From: Reyranella sp.
GTDB lineage: Bacteria > Pseudomonadota > Alphaproteobacteria > Reyranellales > Reyranellaceae
Reading direction: 5' to 3'
NCBI RefSeq assembly: GCF_004297405.1
Contig: NZ_SCVC01000004.1
Location: forward strand, 1 to 64,000
DNA length: 64,000 bases
Made by a program: the position numbers and the translations under genes. The notes beneath the pieces were generated by a model. The model did no database searches. It saw only the letters and a list, made by a program, of their open reading frames with translations, and was not told where the DNA came from. Each line of letters opens with the position of its first letter. Positions within the stretch are counted from its first letter, which is position 1. Of this stretch, positions 1 to 8,524 are shown piece after piece.

Positions 1-150
1 GCCTATGCCGACCTGGGCCAGGGCAAGGGCAGCTATCCGCTGGCCGAGGAACTGGCCGAAACCGTGCTCAGCCTCCCCATCGGCCCCCACATGCCGACCG
101 ACGCCGTCGACCACGTCGCACAAGTGGTGCGCCAAACCCTCAGCAGCTGA
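1..150 (+). CDS. DegT/DnrJ/EryC1/StrS-family aminotransferase, C-terminal end only
   Basis: Frame 1 is open from the first base to the TGA at 148-150. It encodes the last 49 residues of a protein whose tail (SYPLAEELAETVLSLPIGPH, then a Val/Ala-rich final helix) matches the C-terminus of PLP-dependent sugar aminotransferases that act on nucleotide-sugar keto groups. In that family the LAxxVLSLPxxPH stretch is conserved. The catalytic lysine and PLP-binding region lie outside the window. The neighbouring Wzc-like and Wzy-like genes fit a role in making an amino sugar for a surface polysaccharide; that role is inference. Confidence 0.8.
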   Translation, partial: AYADLGQGKGSYPLAEELAETVLSLPIGPHMPTDAVDHVAQVVRQTLSS

Positions 151-232
151 GCGCTACTGCTCCGGAGCGGACGCTGTGGCGGGCGACGGCCCAGCCGATG
201 AAGCCGGCGCCGCCAGTGACGAGGATCCACAA
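140..232 (-). pseudogene. Remnant of an NAD-dependent sugar epimerase/dehydratase N-terminus
   Basis: Read on the minus strand from a TTG at 232, the frame gives WILVTGGAGFIGWAVARHSV and then runs into a stop at 140-142. ILVTGGAGFIG is the N-terminal Rossmann signature (GxxGxxG) of extended SDR nucleotide-sugar epimerases/dehydratases, which are normally around 300 residues. Only about 30 residues survive. The remnant overlaps the last bases of the aminotransferase gene on the other strand. It looks like a leftover of a rearranged polysaccharide gene; I see no way it could be functional. Confidence 0.6.
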
Positions 233-239
233 GGGACCG

Positions 240-299
240 TCACTGCTTCACCATTTCACGATCGAGCGCTGGGATCGGCTCGTCGAACAGCATGATCTT
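240..299 (-). pseudogene. Remnant of an ABC-transporter ATPase (Walker B / D-loop)
   Basis: On the minus strand, bases 299-240 encode KIMLFDEPIPALDREMVKQ followed by a stop. This closely matches the Walker B and D-loop segment (IMLFDEPTSALDPEMV) of amino-acid-type (GlnQ-like) ABC ATPases. No Walker A or signature motif lies upstream, where the wzc-like gene ends at 310. It is a fragment of about 19 residues, adjacent to the epimerase remnant and in the same orientation. Confidence 0.5.
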
Positions 300-309
300 C
301 AGTTGTTCG

Positions 310-2613
310 TCAGCGAAACGACACCATAGGTGAGCGGACGAGAGAAAGATTGGCGCCCGATGCATACCGCCGATACTCTTTGACAAGAACCCGCGAGACA
401 GCGATTCCTGCCAGATCCGCCTGAGCATCCAACAGCTGCTTCAGGCCCTCGAGTGCGGTCTCCTTGCGAGTATGACCCCAGCGCACGACGTAAACCGCTT
501 TGTCGGCCATTCTGGACAAAGCAAGGGCGTCGGCGCTCACGAGAACCGGTGGGCAATCCAGCAAGACAGCATCGTATGTGGTTGCAAGAAGCTCCAGCAA
601 CTGTGCCATCCTACCGGACGTCAGAAGGTGCGACATGCTCGGGTGCCATGTGCCCGCGGGAATAAGATCAGCGCCCGTCAATTCATCTCTGTGGATGCAC
701 TGGTTGAGGACCGCCTGATCATCAGTCAATAGTTCGGCGAGGCCCGGACCGCTCCCGCAACGTAGAAGCAGATGGGATCGCGGGTTGCGCCAGTCGCAAT
801 CGATGACGAGAACCCGACGCCCCTTGGTCGCAAGCAAGCGCGCCAGGGAAGCTACCATCACCGACTTGCCCTCGCCGGGAGTAGCCGAGCTGAAGAGGAT
901 AGTTCTCGGAATTGACTCCGTCTCGGAGAGCTCAATGCCCAAGGCTAACCGGCGCAAAGCCTCGCCGTAAGGCGATGCGGGCTCGCGGACGACCTTCTGG
1001 CTTGCCGTACGTCCCTTTACCTGCGGCACCATCGCCAGTACCGGCATGCCGGTCATACTCTCGATCTGGTCCGGTCGCCGAAAGGTGCGATCATTGCCCT
1101 CGAGTACAAGGGCGATTCCCGATCCGATGAGCAGGGCCGCAAAGGATCCCAATCCAAGGAACAGGGCCTTTGGTGGGAAGCTCGGGGCAGCGGCCGGCAC
1201 CGCCGGCGAGATCAGTTTGGCGTTCGCCTGAAGAGCATCGCCGGCCGTCGCGGCCTGCTTGGCGCGATTGAGCATTGCCTCCAGCAGATTGCGATTCACC
1301 TGCGCGTCGCGCTCGAGAGCTTCCAGCTGAATGGATTTGTCATTCACCACACCCATCTGCGCCTTAACGGCGTCGAACTGGGCGGAGAGTGCATTGTATC
1401 TTGCTTCAGCCGCTCTCGCGTCTCGCGCCAGACCGTCGATGATACGCCCGACCTCGCCCGACAGACGGGCTGCGACCGAGCCGGCTTCGGCGCGGCTGGC
1501 GAGGACCTGCGGATGCCGCGCCCCCAAAGTCGATTCCGTCTCCGCTCCACGCCTTTCTACATCTGCGAGCTGCTGCTTGAGCGCCGCGACCAGCGGCGAG
1601 CGCAATACTTCCGGCACGGATTCATTCGCGAGTGCTCCCTTGCGAAGCTGCTGGGCTTCCCGCAACCGCGACTCTGCTTCGACCTTGGCTCCCTGAGCCA
1701 CTGTGAGCTGGCTGTTCAGCTCGGCAAGTTGCTGCGTCGTGACGCTTCCATTCCCGCTCTTGTATAGGCCATGCGCGCGCCGATAATCCTGGACGGCCTG
1801 ATCCGATTTGCTCACCACGTCACGAAGTTCGGATATGCGATCCAACAAATATTTGTCGACCTTCTCCATGGCGCGCAGCTTCTCGCCTCGCTGAAAGTCG
1901 AGATACTGTTCAGCAAAGGCATTTGCCATGGAAGCTGCGAGAAGAGGCTCCGGAGCCTCCGCCTTAATGCTCAGGACGTGAGAACGGCCAAGCATTGCTA
2001 CGTCGATCCGCGAAAGCAGCACATCTATCATTCGCTCACGGCCTAGCGCATCCGGCGACAAGTGCGTGACGCTCTCCGCCGTGCTTTCTCCGAAAATCGA
2101 ACGTTGAACGTCAAGGCGCAGCCCGTTCACAAAGGCCATCGCCTCGCTCCACCGCGAAGGCTTCTGCAGTTCGGGGTTGAAGAATGGACTCTTCTGCAGC
2201 TGCAGCTGATCGATAACGCTCGCGGCAATCTGCCGAGACTGCAGTATGAAGCTTTCGTTCTGAACTCTCTCGGCGTCCGGACTGACCTCCGCCAGCACCG
2301 ACTGAACATTCATCACCCGCGGTGCCTGGATCCCCACGAGAAGCCTCGCCTCGCCAACGTACAACGGCGGCAGTGAGTAAACGATCGCACCAGACAGGGC
2401 TGCGCCAAGAATTGTCATCGAAAGCAGCAACCAACGCCGACGCCAAAGTTGGGCGAGCGTTCCACCCAACGTTTGCTCCGTGCTGGGGCGCGATCCGGCG
2501 GCCTCTACGGCGATATATTGCGGTGGTGGAAACGCCTCGGCTGCCTCGATTTCTCGGCTCTCGCGATTCAGCCGCTGAACTCCCGTTTTTCTCGAGCCTT
2601 GGGTATCTCGCAT
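310..2613 (-). CDS. Wzc/ExoP-like polysaccharide copolymerase with cytoplasmic BY-kinase domain
   Basis: A bacterial tyrosine-kinase type polysaccharide copolymerase of about 767 residues. Numbered from the longer TTG start at 2658, it shows a Wzz segment with TM1 near residues 61-82, a long periplasmic coiled-coil region (about 240-460), TM2 near 483-505, and a P-loop kinase domain with Walker A TPGEGKS (578-584), Walker A' VLVIDCDW (601-608) and Walker B DAVLLDCPP (681-689). I prefer the ATG at 2613 because GGAG sits 6 nt upstream of it; the TTG has no ribosome site. The family controls chain length and export of exopolysaccharides at the inner membrane. The usual C-terminal tyrosine cluster is reduced to EYRRY. 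No Wza-type outer-membrane gene is in view. Confidence 0.9.
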   Translation of the reverse strand: MRDTQGSRKTGVQRLNRESREIEAAEAFPPPQYIAVEAAGSRPSTEQTLGGTLAQLWRRRWLLLSMTILGAALSGAIVYSLPPLYVGEARLLVGIQAPRVMNVQSVLAEVSPDAERVQNESFILQSRQIAASVIDQLQLQKSPFFNPELQKPSRWSEAMAFVNGLRLDVQRSIFGESTAESVTHLSPDALGRERMIDVLLSRIDVAMLGRSHVLSIKAEAPEPLLAASMANAFAEQYLDFQRGEKLRAMEKVDKYLLDRISELRDVVSKSDQAVQDYRRAHGLYKSGNGSVTTQQLAELNSQLTVAQGAKVEAESRLREAQQLRKGALANESVPEVLRSPLVAALKQQLADVERRGAETESTLGARHPQVLASRAEAGSVAARLSGEVGRIIDGLARDARAAEARYNALSAQFDAVKAQMGVVNDKSIQLEALERDAQVNRNLLEAMLNRAKQAATAGDALQANAKLISPAVPAAAPSFPPKALFLGLGSFAALLIGSGIALVLEGNDRTFRRPDQIESMTGMPVLAMVPQVKGRTASQKVVREPASPYGEALRRLALGIELSETESIPRTILFSSATPGEGKSVMVASLARLLATKGRRVLVIDCDWRNPRSHLLLRCGSGPGLAELLTDDQAVLNQCIHRDELTGADLIPAGTWHPSMSHLLTSGRMAQLLELLATTYDAVLLDCPPVLVSADALALSRMADKAVYVVRWGHTRKETALEGLKQLLDAQADLAGIAVSRVLVKEYRRYASGANLSLVRSPMVSFR

Positions 2614-2762
2614 GATGTGCTCCAGCTCACGGCTGGCGGCCGCGGCCAGCCGGGTCAATCATTCTGTCAACAGCAGAAGCGTATCAGGGAGGTCAGTCGG
2701 TGCCGCGTGATCAGATCATGGCGAGAGCAGGATGATGCACCTCAACCGTGCCACACTTCCGC

Positions 2763-4028
2763 CTAGTCACTCGACGCTGGAACGAAAATCGTCAGGAATC
2801 GCTGGCAATCCCGATGACCGAACTGTGCACGCCCCCCCAGGACAAGGAATGTACGCGCGGCATCCTGGGGAACCGCCATATCTTGGAGATCGCGCCCATC
2901 GTCGCCGCCCTCGGCGCCTGAAGAACCTTGGGTCTCGAGCCTAATGAATACCATCTCCCCGGCTCTGCTTATGCTGACGGAAACGGCGTCATCTGCCCGA
3001 GAATTCTCTCGTAAGACAGCAAAACACATCACAAAGGCTTGGAGAAGGAACTGTCTCGGCCCGATGACGGTGCAATCACCATCACTCTGAATGTGAGTGT
3101 GGTCACCACATTCTTCCAAACCGACGGCGCTTTGCGCGAATGCCTCCCGCACCATAGCGGTAAGATCAATCCGTTCATGAGGCGTCACTATGGTAGCAGC
3201 GAGCGAGTCTCCGGCGTTCCAGAGTTCATCCATCAGGGCCGCGAGGCGCTGAGTCGCCACGTCGATGAACGTAGCGGCGCGAACAGAATGGCTGTGTTCG
3301 GCCGGCAACGCTCTCTTGATGGATTCCATTGCCATCATGATCGTCGTCAGCGGCGTCTTCATCGCGTGAACTGCGGTCGACGCATCTTGCCGAATTTGCG
3401 CCGCCAGCCGCTCCAAGTCATCGCGGGGCTGCGCGAACGGGTTCGCGATATAGGTCGAAATGGCGGGCGCTGCGGGCGCTGATGCCGGGAGTGTTTGCCC
3501 TCTCTTGATGGCCATGAGAATCAGGGCGATCGTCAGGATCACACCCACGAGATAGACTGCAGCTGCTGACATCGCCGCCGGTTGCTGCCAAAAAAGTACC
3601 GCCTTCAGGACGGTGGAATCGGGCGGCAAGCTCGGAGAGGTCGCCTGCGATGCTGACTGATTCAACGGAGCGCTGGCAATCCCGATTAGGGAGAAGGTAT
3701 GGGCACTCGGCGCGAGCACAGTGTCGCCGGAGGAAGATGCAGTATCAGCCGCAACTGAGCCAGCTTTTGGCGTGGTACCACCGGTCGGCTTCAGCGCAGG
3801 CTTCCCGCCTACAACTTGGTTCAGATCGAAGGTACGGGCGATCGCGTCCGATGGCGATGACTCGGATCCTGGCGTGACTAACCGTGGTATCGGGTCACTA
3901 TGCAGTACCCGCTCCGTCGTATTACCGCCCAGCCCGACAAAGACACCAGCAGCTAGCGCCGGCAGCATCACGATCAGGCTGACGGCCGTCCAAAGACAGA
4001 CGGCCGGAGGTATTCGCCGCGGATCCAT
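2763..4028 (-). CDS. Membrane sensor histidine kinase with degenerate ATP-binding domain
   Basis: A 421-residue protein with TM1 about 12-33, a Ser/Pro/Thr-rich periplasmic region of about 115 residues, TM2 about 152-173 and a HisKA-like helix with H-box VHAMKTPLTTI (His221). The C-terminal 120 residues sit where HATPase_c should be and end in a weak beta-strand pattern (FLTIFVPAS), but I find no N box (NxxxNA) and no DxGxG or GxGxG motif. It may dimerise and accept or remove phosphate without classical ATP binding; that is inference. It lies 14 nt downstream of the response regulator gene on the same strand, so the two form a pair. The wzc-like gene follows after about 150 nt, suggesting control of polysaccharide production. 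Confidence 0.72.
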   Translation of the reverse strand: MDPRRIPPAVCLWTAVSLIVMLPALAAGVFVGLGGNTTERVLHSDPIPRLVTPGSESSPSDAIARTFDLNQVVGGKPALKPTGGTTPKAGSVAADTASSSGDTVLAPSAHTFSLIGIASAPLNQSASQATSPSLPPDSTVLKAVLFWQQPAAMSAAAVYLVGVILTIALILMAIKRGQTLPASAPAAPAISTYIANPFAQPRDDLERLAAQIRQDASTAVHAMKTPLTTIMMAMESIKRALPAEHSHSVRAATFIDVATQRLAALMDELWNAGDSLAATIVTPHERIDLTAMVREAFAQSAVGLEECGDHTHIQSDGDCTVIGPRQFLLQAFVMCFAVLRENSRADDAVSVSISRAGEMVFIRLETQGSSGAEGGDDGRDLQDMAVPQDAARTFLVLGGRAQFGHRDCQRFLTIFVPASSD

Positions 4029-4042
4029 AGTCTGTAACGACC

Positions 4043-4834
4043 TTAGCTAGAGCCACTGCCGCATCCGCGACCCCAGACATAGCCAAACGCAGTGTAGTTC
4101 TCGATCTCGGCAAACGATGGATCGTAGGCCCGGAACTTGCCGCGAATCCGCTTGATGGCCGAGCGCACATTGGTCCGGTAGCCGTTCTCGCCCGTTCCAG
4201 CAATGAAGCCGCGATAATGCAGGCAATCATAGATATCGCGGTAAGTTACATGGTGGCCGGCATTGCGCGCCAGCAGATGGACGATCTTGAATTCCCCAAG
4301 CGTCAGCTGAACGTCGGTGTCATTCCAAAATGCGCGACTGACATGCGGCTTCAGCAATAGCTTGCCGCATTGGAGGAATCTCTCCCGAAGAGTCTCCGGT
4401 GTCTTTATTCCAGCGACGAGACGCAGGCGCTGTACGAGGATGGAAATACCTCTCGCCTTGTCGATGAAGTCTAGCGCCCCATGATCGAATGCAAGGGATT
4501 CGTTTGACGTGAAGGGTCGCCCAGTCAGGAAGACCGCTGGCAAGGCGATGCCCAGTCGACGTAGTTGGAGCAGAAGATCAATGCCGGAGACGCGGGGAAG
4601 ACCCCAGTCCAAAAGGATCACGTCCGCATCGGCGATGTCGTGCACGGCAGCGAGCAAAGATTGCGCATCAGCAAATGTCTCGACCGAGAACCCATGCTCC
4701 GTCAGCTCTGCTCGAAGCATCTCCCGGAAATGAGCATCGTCATCTACGGCGATGACCCGCGTTGGCCTTAAGCTCTCGGCTGATGCAGCTGGCGGCAGCA
4801 GCGCTGATGCAGAGTGTTGCGATGATAGCAGCAT
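4043..4834 (-). CDS. ChvI/OmpR-like response regulator
   Basis: A two-domain regulator of 263 residues. The receiver domain has the acidic pocket VDDD (residues 30-33), phospho-acceptor Asp76 in ILLDWGLP, Thr104 in FLTGR and Lys126 in FIDKARG. A winged-helix DNA-binding domain follows (about 155-258; LTLGEFKIVHLLARN, and FGYVWG at the end), like ChvI/OmpR proteins. The start at 4834 is chosen because GAGG lies 8 nt upstream and the longer reading adds only an unconserved leader. It is transcribed ahead of the kinase gene. Likely targets are this polysaccharide locus, but no binding site can be assigned from sequence alone. Confidence 0.85.
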   Translation of the reverse strand: MLLSSQHSASALLPPAASAESLRPTRVIAVDDDAHFREMLRAELTEHGFSVETFADAQSLLAAVHDIADADVILLDWGLPRVSGIDLLLQLRRLGIALPAVFLTGRPFTSNESLAFDHGALDFIDKARGISILVQRLRLVAGIKTPETLRERFLQCGKLLLKPHVSRAFWNDTDVQLTLGEFKIVHLLARNAGHHVTYRDIYDCLHYRGFIAGTGENGYRTNVRSAIKRIRGKFRAYDPSFAEIENYTAFGYVWGRGCGSGSS

Positions 4835-5052
4835 GTTCTGTTCCTCGTGACAGTGTTGCAAGGCGACGCTGTCCCTCTCAAGCCGACATCCGCCTTCACG
4901 CAGGACCCAGAGGGCCATGCGAGCGAAGAACGGAACCAATCAGCCGAGAGAGTTACGAGGGTGGGCACCGAATCGCGCGTGAGCGCGATTTGTGGTGAAT
5001 CGTGGATAGCCCTTCTGTTGGCAATACACTTCATTATGTCCCCAACACTAAA

Positions 5053-5074
5053 CCAAAAGGTTCCCGCCTTTTGG
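5053..5074. repeat. Perfect inverted repeat upstream of the response regulator gene
   Basis: CCAAAAGG, a 6-nt spacer (TTCCCG), then CCTTTTGG: 8-bp perfect arms. It lies about 220 bp upstream of the response regulator start. It could be an operator or a hairpin in the leader; there is no T-run typical of a terminator directly after it. Confidence 0.5.
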
Positions 5075-5688
5075 CCCCTTCCCACTTTCAACTAGACGCG
5101 TACGGGTCCCAACCCCGCGCATACTATAAGCATGAAAGAAGCTGATAGAGTCGGGTCCGCAGCCTCTTTGCCGTCACGATCACAAGTTCATCACAAAGTC
5201 CAAAACAAGAGCAACACTCACCGGACGCTGCCCCTTTTCGGCCCGCGATGCATTCGACGACTTCACCCAGAATATTGCCTACCACTATAAGTAGTGCCTT
5301 CACATCCATGCTGGTACGTCATCGATGGTCAGAAGATCTTCAGGGCATCTGCAGCGCAACGTCTGCAACAGGCAGATTCTAACGTCAGTTGTGAACGTGA
5401 CCTGATCGAGGCCGGCGTCCCTTTCAGTCGAAGGGGAGAGTGCGCGGCCACCAGGACGAAGTTGCTGGTGACCCCAGAGCTAGTCGTGGTCCTTTTATAG
5501 GCGGAAGTCACATTAACGTTGCATATCGTACACGAGGCGTCGGCGTTCGCTTTCGCACGCTCTCCGGCTCACGGACTGCAAGAGCAATGATGACGGCCGC
5601 TTTCTAGCATCGAGTCGTACTGAGCGAGGTTAAGGAGAGGGCTTTTTCGGGAGGCTCCCCATCTTCGAACGGTCATCGGAGACACCGA

Positions 5689-5716
5689 TTGATCAGGCTA
5701 TGCCTTAGTTTGATCA
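5689..5716. promoter_or_regulatory. Paired TTGATCA sites 21 bp apart
   Basis: TTGATCA occurs at 5689-5695 and again at 5710-5716. Each contains the palindrome TGATCA, and the spacing of 21 bp equals two helical turns. They lie about 80-105 bp upstream of the peptidoglycan-binding protein gene. This arrangement suits cooperative binding of a regulator, but the regulator is unknown and chance is not excluded. Confidence 0.3.
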
Positions 5717-5795
5717 CGCCTCTAGTCCGCGGGCATCACGCATCATCGCACCGGGCTGGATCGATGCTGGCCTATCCCGAACTTGGAGTGCGAGC

Positions 5796-6614
5796 ATGCA
5801 TTCTCGCGAAGCGACCTTCATTGAGGCGCAGATCGAAAAGCCAGATGAGCATCAAGGCTCGCCGCGACATCTTCGCGGCGGAAGATCCCGGCATCGCCAG
5901 ATTGACAGGCCAGTCGATCCGGCAATCGAGTCCTTTTCTCGTCAACTGGCAGAGCGTTTCTCCGATGATGTTCGCAGGGCTCGGGGTCTGATTCAGGACG
6001 AGAGTCAGGCGCATGCAGCGCCTTCGGGAAATCAGCAGTCCTTCCCAGAACGGACCAATCCTCGCCGAGCGTATCTTCTGCTCCTCGTATTCTGTCTCGG
6101 GACAGGCCTATTGGCAGCCGGCGCGCTCTACTTCCTTCGCCCTCAAGTACAGGCCCCGCCTGCGCTCATCGCTCAACCGATCAATCCGACACCGTCGCAG
6201 GCAACGCTTGTTCCTTCGTCGACGATACCAGCGCCGGTGCCGACGCCAGCGACACCGCCAGCGCTACTACCGCTGCCGGATGCCTCTCAACCACGGGCGC
6301 CCGCCCCCATCGTTGATGCGGAGCCAGTACCCGTTGTCCCAGTGGAAGAGCGAGCCGTGGTTGCCGAGGCAACGCCAAGAGATCCGATGCTCAATCCCGC
6401 GGAAGCAAAAGAGCTTCAGACATTGCTGACCGCGAGCGGCCTAACTCCGGGGCCTGTCGATGGCATCATCGGTCCCATGACCGCAGCAGCGGTTAGGCGC
6501 TACGAAGAACGTGAGGGACTTCGCCCTACAGGTTTGGTGAATTACCCGATCCTACAGCACCTCCGGAAGAAACAGGCTTCCCCGACCGGGCCGGAGGCTG
6601 CCGCCTCCCAATAG
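5796..6614 (+). CDS. Single-pass membrane protein with C-terminal peptidoglycan-binding domain
   Basis: A 272-residue protein with a charged cytoplasmic N-terminus (about 90 residues), one transmembrane helix (about 92-114), a Pro/Ala-rich periplasmic linker (about 118-195) and a PG_binding_1-like domain at about 200-258 (ELQTLLTASGLTPGPVDGII, then TAAAVRRYEERE). That domain binds peptidoglycan in many envelope proteins. GGAG lies 7 nt before the ATG. The gene is followed after about 90 nt by a Wzy-like gene on the same strand. A plausible job is anchoring a polysaccharide export or assembly complex to the wall; the specific role is inference. Confidence 0.75.
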   Translation: MHSREATFIEAQIEKPDEHQGSPRHLRGGRSRHRQIDRPVDPAIESFSRQLAERFSDDVRRARGLIQDESQAHAAPSGNQQSFPERTNPRRAYLLLLVFCLGTGLLAAGALYFLRPQVQAPPALIAQPINPTPSQATLVPSSTIPAPVPTPATPPALLPLPDASQPRAPAPIVDAEPVPVVPVEERAVVAEATPRDPMLNPAEAKELQTLLTASGLTPGPVDGIIGPMTAAAVRRYEEREGLRPTGLVNYPILQHLRKKQASPTGPEAAASQ

Positions 6615-6706
6615 CCGATTGTCATACGTCTACCCAGGCAAGAGGGGCTGACCGAGGCAACGAGACAGAGAAATTCACAGCCGATGACGCGAATACGGAG
6701 ACATGA

Positions 6707-8050
6707 ATGTCTGCGACCGTGATGCCAAGTCCCCACAGGCCGTACACTGTGGCTTACGGCTCAATGCCAGGTACTGCCAGGCTCAGCTGGGTCGATATCG
6801 CGCTCATCGTGCTGTTCCTGATCGGCATCTATACGAACTATACAATCCCGATTTCGAAGAACGTTCCCATTCCTTCCATTCCAGCGGGCGTCGCCGGTCT
6901 CATCCTCCTGTGGCGGCGACGGGACCAAATATCGCGCGCTGGGTTGATGGCTTTCATATTGGTCATTGCCCTGTACACCGTTTCCATACTCTGCGCGCCC
7001 GATCTTAACTTCCTGCCTAGACGTACAAACGGACTTATCCAGCTCGTCTACTCCATGACGATAGGATACGCGCTGTTTCTGACTGTTACCCTCGGGAGCC
7101 GCAATCAGATCGCCGGTCTCTTTCTGGGATGCGCCCTGACACTGGCCATAGGCTGCTTGCTGGAAACCTATGGTGGCTTGCGACCGATCAGCGATTCAGT
7201 TCGGTCAGTTCTCTACAGTCGCGGCTTCTACGACGGCGACCTCCGGGACCTGACATACTATGACCGCGTCCGTCCCAAATTCTTTGCGTCCGAACCTTCC
7301 AGCGTTACGTTCTGCTACTCACTCTTTACGTTCCTATGGTTGGTCGCGAGCTCGTCGCGGTGGAAACTCATCCTCTACGGGCTATTGTTTGCCCTCGGCA
7401 TCGCTGCAATGCCTGGCCCAACCCTTTTGCTAATGCTGATTCTTGCGGCGCCTTACCTGGTTTTTCTCGCATCGCGCAGTGGCGGGAAGGTGAATTTTGC
7501 CCGCCTGATCCCGAACGCTGCGGCATGCCTCTTGTGCGCAGGCGCAGTCTTGCTGGTCGCACAAACTGTGTTTGTCGAGCGCAATCGCGACGCCCAGTCG
7601 GGCAACGATCCCAGCGCTTTCTATCGTGTGCGTGGGCCCGCCCTCGCGGGCATCGACATCATGTCGTCAATGCCCTTCGGCGCCGGATTGACCGGAGAGC
7701 CGTTCATCCAAGACAGAGTCACCAACCTCTACCTACGATCTCCGGCGTACTCCTCGGCATGGCCGGTTGTTCATCCTGCCTCCGAACTGTTGATCAACTA
7801 CTTCTGGCTGCACTGGATCTATCTCGGCCTTGTGCCGGGATTAATACTGATCGCCGCCATCAGCTATTGGCTAACGACTCTGGGTGTTCCAAGCCCAGCT
7901 TTCTGCTGGGTCGTATGGGCAATCCTCGGTCAGGCGTCCGGCGCTTATGTTGGCCCCACCTGCTGGGGAGTGCTGTTCCTGGCAGCCGCCGTCGCGGTTC
8001 TCAACCAAAGGACCACCTCGAAGACGTGGCTCCTGAAAGCCGTCGATTGA
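6707..8050 (+). CDS. O-antigen polymerase/ligase-like (Wzy-type) integral membrane protein
   Basis: 447 residues with about ten hydrophobic helices from residue 27 onward and a larger periplasmic-type loop near 165-205 containing SRGFYDGDLRDLTYYDRVRP. This architecture matches Wzy/WaaL-type proteins, which polymerise or ligate lipid-linked glycan units in the inner membrane. The sequences are too divergent for motif-level proof. The start at 6707 has GGAG 6 nt upstream; an overlapping ATG at 6703 is in another frame. The position between the peptidoglycan-binding protein and the SGNH hydrolase, near wzc, supports a polysaccharide role. Confidence 0.65.
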   Translation: MSATVMPSPHRPYTVAYGSMPGTARLSWVDIALIVLFLIGIYTNYTIPISKNVPIPSIPAGVAGLILLWRRRDQISRAGLMAFILVIALYTVSILCAPDLNFLPRRTNGLIQLVYSMTIGYALFLTVTLGSRNQIAGLFLGCALTLAIGCLLETYGGLRPISDSVRSVLYSRGFYDGDLRDLTYYDRVRPKFFASEPSSVTFCYSLFTFLWLVASSSRWKLILYGLLFALGIAAMPGPTLLLMLILAAPYLVFLASRSGGKVNFARLIPNAAACLLCAGAVLLVAQTVFVERNRDAQSGNDPSAFYRVRGPALAGIDIMSSMPFGAGLTGEPFIQDRVTNLYLRSPAYSSAWPVVHPASELLINYFWLHWIYLGLVPGLILIAAISYWLTTLGVPSPAFCWVVWAILGQASGAYVGPTCWGVLFLAAAVAVLNQRTTSKTWLLKAVD

Positions 8051-8145
8051 CCATTTCGCGCCGGCACTGGATGGACGACCACGAAAGGCCTACCGGCGGG
8101 AAGCCAGTGCCCCCGACAGCACGGTCAATGCCATGACAGTCAGCC

Positions 8146-8328
8146 CTATCGAGCCGGCGTCGTAACCGTCGTCGTCGTCGCGGTAGGCGTCGGGGAATAC
8201 GGATCATTGTAGACAGTCGTCGTGCGTTGCGTCGTTGGAGCCGGCGGAGGTTTCACCGTCTCATGGCTTACCGAACAACCGACGACCAGGACTGCAACAC
8301 CCACTGCACTCAAAGGAACGATCCTCAT
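8146..8328 (-). CDS. Small Thr/Pro-rich lipoprotein
   Basis: A 60-residue protein with a hydrophobic N-terminus ending in the lipobox VVGC (Cys at about residue 18). The remaining 42 residues are rich in Thr and Pro and lack structure-forming patterns. A strong ribosome site, AAGGAGG, sits 7 nt before the ATG, which supports a real gene despite its size. The product is probably an acylated envelope protein. It sits on the opposite strand to its neighbours and convergent with the Wzy-like gene. Function unknown. Confidence 0.72.
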   Translation of the reverse strand: MRIVPLSAVGVAVLVVGCSVSHETVKPPPAPTTQRTTTVYNDPYSPTPTATTTTVTTPAR

Positions 8329-8489
8329 TGGTAACCTCCTTGCTGGAATGGGTTACCAACGGATCCAAGGTGAAACAGTTCCTAGGCGGATCCTTTCTTC
8401 GCACACATTCGGTGACATGAGTTCACTAAGGATCACGCCTTCGCGACTAAGCCAGCTGTGGCCTGCCTGCCCATAGGCCAAACAAAGAA

Positions 8490-8524
8490 GGGTCCGCCAC
8501 ACCCGGCGGACCCCCCCATTTTTG
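8490..8524 (-). terminator. Strong GC hairpin with flanking T-tracts, probable intrinsic terminator
   Basis: GGGTCCGCC (8490-8498), a 6-nt loop, then GGCGGACCC (8505-8513): 9-bp perfect stem. On the minus strand the stem is followed directly by TTCTTTGTTT, a good terminator tail. On the plus strand a T5 tract comes only after five bases. No protein gene lies just upstream on the minus strand, so either it ends an unannotated transcript or it is a weaker plus-strand terminator for the Wzy-like gene. Confidence 0.55.

Larger units (their letters stand above)
4835..5795. other. Gene-free regulatory stretch between divergent transcription units
   Basis: No open frame here has a ribosome site, domain or coding character I trust. 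The short frames at 5124-5309 and 5294-5500 look accidental. The stretch separates the leftward regulator-kinase-wzc unit from the rightward peptidoglycan-binding/Wzy-like unit, so it must hold both promoters. It contains an 8-bp inverted repeat (5053-5074) and a pair of TTGATCA repeats (5689-5716), listed separately. Confidence 0.6.

Noticed and set aside
5124-5500. Two overlapping short frames in the regulatory gap
   Set aside because: No ribosome site, no hydrophobic or domain pattern, and stop-rich surroundings; composition not like neighbouring genes.
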